A stretch of DNA of 8,888 nt from positions 1 to 8,888 of the forward strand of contig JBAQUG010000170.1 in the NCBI GenBank assembly GCA_049297395.1, given 5' to 3'. How positions within the stretch are numbered: position 1 is the first letter of the stretch; each line of letters begins with the position of its first letter. The notes beneath the pieces are model-generated. The model was not told the origin of the DNA and did not search any database. It saw only the letters and a list, made by a program, of their open reading frames with translations. Positions 6,453 to 8,888 of the stretch are shown here, piece after piece. Position numbers and translations under genes: made by a program. This DNA comes from GWF2-50-93 sp049297395 (GTDB lineage Bacteria; Verrucomicrobiota; Lentisphaeria; Victivallales; GWF2-50-93).

Positions 6453-7487
6453 CTATTTCCCCTCGGGGCCAATAGTGTATTCCGGCGCAAACCCGGTCAG
6501 CTTCACAGCCTTGTCTATGCTCACCGCCGTCTCAGCCCCCTTTATTTCCTTTTTAAATGTCCTTACATCAGGGAAGAAGATGCTGATGAGCCTTTTGGTT
6601 TCATAGCCCATACCGTTATTGGCGGCGCATATGAAAAGCGGATGCGCCCCCTCGACATCCGCCTGGAGCGATTTGAGCACTGACTGAGCGCAGTCGTTGA
6701 AGTCAAGGTATGTCCAAAATTCCTTCCCCGACCACAATATGACATTCTCCATTACCAATTTCATCTGTATGGGAGGGGCGTCCTTTCCCAGTATCCTCCT
6801 TTTTTTCACCTCCTGGTTTATGGATTCCATATTCCTGAAGACTTCATCCATCAGATGAAGCCTTTCTTCAACGCCCATCTCCTCGAGTTCATTGATCGCC
6901 TTCATGGCAAGCTCCTTGTCCTTGAACCAGAACTTCAAGTTGCTGGTGTCTATGACGCTGGGGAATCTCAGTGAAAAGCTGGACAATGAATCCTTGTTCC
7001 AGAAGTATTCCGCAACTTCCTCGCCCATCTTCTTGGAAAGCGCATAGGGATCGGTCAACGAGGAAGGATGCCCTTCGTCGATCGGGAAATATTGGACTTT
7101 GAACTTCCTTATATTGTAGGCTGCGCCCAGCGCGTTGATAGAGCTGGCCTGTACGATCTTCTTCACTCCGTTCTCGACGGCGGTCCTGAAGACATTGAAG
7201 GTCCCGAGGACATTTATCCTGATGATCTCCTGGGAGGTCCCCATTTCAGGGCCCGGCAATGCGGCAAGGTGGACAACGGCATCCGCGCCCTTCATGTGCC
7301 TGAGAAGGAAATTGAAATCGTTGATGTCGCCGTTGGCATATTCGACGCCAGGGAGCTTCTGCTCGGGTACGGCCCTGTCAAAGGCCTTCACCTGCAAACC
7401 AGAGGACGCAAGCTTTCTGACGACAGTCTTTCCGATACGGCCCGAGGCTCCTGTCACGAACACTTTCATTCCCGACGATATGATCAT
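6453..7487 (-). CDS. NAD(P)-dependent epimerase/dehydratase, extended SDR family
   Basis: A 344-residue cytoplasmic Rossmann-fold enzyme. The dinucleotide-binding loop is VTGASGRIG (11-19), the acidic strand end GDIND is at 53-57, HLAALPGP (73-80) follows, and the catalytic set is Ser115/Ser116 (QASS), Tyr148 and Lys152 (YALSK). This is the pattern of NDP-sugar epimerases, dehydratases and reductases; the exact substrate cannot be read from sequence. LDFNDCAQSV (261-270) and FICAANNGMG (285-294) match the usual C-terminal substrate domain. About 55 residues at 186-245, mostly charged helix (ELAMKAINELEEMGVEERLH and after), are inserted between the LRFPSVI strand and that domain; I do not know them from standard members. 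The ATG at 7487 is preceded by AAGGAG at a 9-base spacing, clearly better than the internal ATG at 7469 or the open frame further upstream. It lies 264 bases after the response regulator on the same strand, probably as a separate unit. Confidence 0.9.
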   Translation of the reverse strand: MIISSGMKVFVTGASGRIGKTVVRKLASSGLQVKAFDRAVPEQKLPGVEYANGDINDFNFLLRHMKGADAVVHLAALPGPEMGTSQEIIRINVLGTFNVFRTAVENGVKKIVQASSINALGAAYNIRKFKVQYFPIDEGHPSSLTDPYALSKKMGEEVAEYFWNKDSLSSFSLRFPSVIDTSNLKFWFKDKELAMKAINELEEMGVEERLHLMDEVFRNMESINQEVKKRRILGKDAPPIQMKLVMENVILWSGKEFWTYLDFNDCAQSVLKSLQADVEGAHPLFICAANNGMGYETKRLISIFFPDVRTFKKEIKGAETAVSIDKAVKLTGFAPEYTIGPEGK

Positions 7488-7527
7488 TTTTATTTTCTCC
7501 TTGATAAATTGGATTTTGCGTATTGCC

Positions 7528-7558
7528 AATATACTACTTTCCCTTGGAATAAAAGCAA
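7528..7558 (-). promoter_or_regulatory. Weak candidate promoter for the epimerase
   Basis: On the minus strand TTGCTT (plus 7553-7558) precedes TAGTAT by 16 bases or TATATT (plus 7528-7533) by 19. The leader to the ATG at 7487 would be about 35 bases. The -35 hexamer equals the one in repeat copies A and C, but the spacer is unrelated. The rest of the 7488-7751 gap shows nothing beyond short inverted repeats such as TCCGTGACGGA (7641-7651). Confidence 0.3.
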
Positions 7559-7751
7559 AGATTGAAAGGCAGGCATATGGAGAGGGTGCGGAAGCTCGGG
7601 GGTTTTTGGACGGTAATGACAAACGCATCCATCTTCGTCCTCCGTGACGGACTGCGCCGGACACCACAGGAGGAGGAGACGGGGCGTCATTCGGTTCTTC
7701 GATATTCGATTACTCGATCATCAGGCTGTTTTCGCGCGACTGACAACGAGT

Positions 7752-8330
7752 TCACACATGCAGTATGTCCTTTATCCTCTCCAGGAGGATGGCCGGGTTG
7801 AAGGGTTTCTCCATGACGCAGAGCGCCCCGGCTGCGAGCATTTCCCTGATGTCGTTGTCGCGGGCGAACCCTGTCAGCACCATCGCCTTGATTTCGGGAT
7901 TGATCTTCTTCATGTTCAGGAATGTCTCGTATCCGTCCATGCCCGGCATCTTCATGTCCAGGATCACCAGGTCTATGTCGGCATACAGCTTGGAATAGTA
8001 TTCTACGGCATCCTCACCGCCGCCGCATGTGATGATCCTGTACCCCAGAGGATGCAGCATGTCGGACATCATGCCGCAGAAGTTCCCTTCGTCGTCAACT
8101 ATGAGGATTCCATAGGTCTTCACGGTGCTTTGCGGTTCCGGGCGCCCGACTGCCTCCACCCTCACCCGTCTGAGGCAGTCCTGGCAGATCCCGTAGTCCG
8201 GTGTGATCCTGTCGCCATATGGGATCTGCCATCTCCTGGTGTCGAACACATTCCTGCACCATGAACATATCACTGGAATTGTCTTCTCCTCCGGGCCGAA
8301 CATGACTGTGAATGATTCAGTGTCGTTCAT
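7752..8330 (-). CDS. Response regulator with N-terminal four-cysteine motif, no output domain
   Basis: A 192-residue cytoplasmic protein. Residues about 20-56 form a small Cys motif, ICSWC (21-25) and GICQDC (47-52), with a Trp between them. It resembles the ICSxC...W...GICPxC segment found at the ends of some PAS/GAF histidine kinases and regulators and could bind a metal. A linker (about 57-71) leads to a receiver domain (73-192): acidic pocket VDDE (78-81), phospho-acceptor Asp125 in LVILDMKMPGMDG, Thr153 and Lys175 (EKPF). The chain ends with the receiver, so it is a single-domain-type regulator that probably acts by protein contact. The kinase partner is unknown; the hybrid kinase at 2737-4485 is in the window but not adjacent. 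The start at 8330 is decided by an unusually complete Shine-Dalgarno site, AAGGAGGTG (plus 8335-8343), 4 bases before the ATG. Confidence 0.9.
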   Translation of the reverse strand: MNDTESFTVMFGPEEKTIPVICSWCRNVFDTRRWQIPYGDRITPDYGICQDCLRRVRVEAVGRPEPQSTVKTYGILIVDDEGNFCGMMSDMLHPLGYRIITCGGGEDAVEYYSKLYADIDLVILDMKMPGMDGYETFLNMKKINPEIKAMVLTGFARDNDIREMLAAGALCVMEKPFNPAILLERIKDILHV

Positions 8331-8405
8331 GGTACACCTCCTTGAATGCGTTCCGTAAAAGCTGCATATGCGGGCAAGGCCGCGCTTCTTACAAACTCCC
8401 GATGT

Positions 8406-8433
8406 AATTTATCCTTAATTCCGACTGAGTCAA
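8406..8433 (-). promoter_or_regulatory. Candidate promoter for the response regulator
   Basis: On the minus strand TTGACT (plus 8428-8433, 5/6 to the consensus -35) is followed after 16 bases by TAAATT (plus 8406-8411, 4/6). The leader to the start at 8330 would be about 68 bases. A perfect 10-base palindrome, TTGCCGGCAA, lies at 8464-8473, about 30 bases upstream of the -35 box, and could be a protein-binding site. Confidence 0.4.
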
Positions 8434-8560
8434 GCGTCTGCTTTCCGATACGTTTCAACTGCCTTGCCGGCAATGGAATAATTACACTGGCATGGCCGGA
8501 GGGGAAGCGGATAGACGGAAGATGGCTACGGACAAGACGGTGGATTACGAGGCCGGAATC

Positions 8561-8590
8561 TTGACTTTACGGGAGTACATGTTCTATTCC
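8561..8590 (+). promoter_or_regulatory. Candidate promoter for the right-edge repeat protein
   Basis: TTGACT (8561-8566) is followed after 18 bases by TATTCC (8585-8590), 39 bases before the ATG at 8629. The -35 box is good and the -10 box poor. The 298-base divergent gap 8331-8628 holds nothing else I can support as a gene. Confidence 0.3.
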
Positions 8591-8628
8591 AGCATATGTG
8601 GATGACAATATAAAACAGGGATTTAACG

Positions 8629-8888
8629 ATGCAAAGAATCAACTCAGGGACAACTCGTACTTGCAACACTTCCGTCGGAACACTGAAAATAAAAGGCAAT
8701 ACCAAGTTACAGGAAAATGACAAGACAAGCAAATACAGGCTTACAGAGCCCCAGATCATTTACACTCCCACAAGGATGCTGAAGCTTGATGGTGATGTCT
8801 GGTTTCACAAGAATGGCAAGATCCGTTCAGGTTTTCTTTCCGAACCTCACATCGTCGACACGATTTCGGGGATGCTAAAAATAAAAGG
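8629..8888 (+). CDS. Protein of 32-residue tandem repeats, N-terminal 86 residues (runs off right edge)
   Basis: An open frame begins at the ATG at 8629, with ACAGGGA about 8 bases upstream and an in-frame stop (TAA) at 8611, and continues to the end of the window. I do not recognise the protein. After a Ser/Thr-rich start of 17 residues, units begin at residues 19, 51 and 83 with LKIKG, LKLDG and LKIK, exactly 32 residues apart. The two full units share the pattern LK(I/L)-x-G, then N(D/G)K, L(T/S)EPxI(I/V), and end in (T/S)(R/G)M. The short hydrophobic-polar alternation (DVWFHKNGKIRSGFLSE) suggests beta-strand repeats, loosely like MORN- or WG-type repeats, but without their signature. No signal peptide is visible in the N-terminus. 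The full length, cellular location and role cannot be judged from this fragment. It is divergent from the response regulator. Confidence 0.72.
   Translation, partial: MQRINSGTTRTCNTSVGTLKIKGNTKLQENDKTSKYRLTEPQIIYTPTRMLKLDGDVWFHKNGKIRSGFLSEPHIVDTISGMLKIK

Noticed and set aside
7490..7690. A 66-codon minus-strand frame upstream of the epimerase
   Set aside because: It has no ribosome site, overlaps the epimerase start and promoter region, and its composition (many Leu, Pro, Cys) is unlike the neighbouring genes.
8464..8500. TGGCATGG-type sequence considered as a sigma-54 promoter
   Set aside because: The TTGC half of the -24/-12 consensus is missing at the required spacing.

Overview
The window holds bacterial chromosome-type DNA of mixed, roughly balanced base composition. 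Shine-Dalgarno sites are clear, intergenic gaps are long (180-460 bases), and AGG/AAG/TCC-type codon use looks uniform across the genes. The content is signalling and housekeeping: a membrane hybrid histidine kinase, a response regulator, an ABC exporter, a methyltransferase and a sugar-type dehydrogenase/epimerase. Short dispersed intergenic repeats rich in phrases such as GGCACAGAGGCACAAAG recall those seen in uncultured Gram-negative groups (PVC/Lentisphaerota-like or deltaproteobacteria-like genomes). That is an impression and not a taxonomic assignment. I see no transposase, phage gene, CRISPR array, tRNA or rRNA.

Layout from left to right. (1) Bases 1-577, minus strand: the first 192 residues of an unrecognised protein that continues beyond the left edge. 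(2) 758-2590, minus: a complete ABC exporter half-transporter. (3) 2737-4485, minus: a PAS-containing hybrid histidine kinase with two membrane helices and a C-terminal receiver. (4) 4787-5992, plus: a METTL25/GSTCD-like SAM-dependent methyltransferase, divergent from the kinase. (5) 5993-6452: a 460-base convergent gap with several hairpins, one of which is a reasonable terminator for the next gene. (6) 6453-7487, minus: an extended-SDR NAD(P)-dependent epimerase/dehydratase with an unusual helical insert. (7) 7752-8330, minus: a response regulator with an N-terminal four-cysteine motif and no output domain. (8) 8629 to the right edge, plus: the start of a protein built of 32-residue tandem repeats.

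The most interesting structure is between the genes. The three successive gaps upstream of the minus-strand genes at 577, 2590 and 4485 each carry a related sequence. Its gene-proximal edge always contains TTG(C/A)TT, exactly 17 bases, then TATCTT, facing the downstream gene, with a partly conserved spacer. This looks like a repeated element that supplies each gene with a promoter, or like a shared promoter/operator. It would also explain why the ABC and kinase frames appear open far upstream of their probable starts: the extensions run into the element. The kinase, exporter and left-edge protein could therefore be co-regulated although each seems to have its own promoter.

I did not find a convincing new multi-gene system. 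The individual proteins mostly fall into known families. The two edge genes are cut off and cannot be judged fully.
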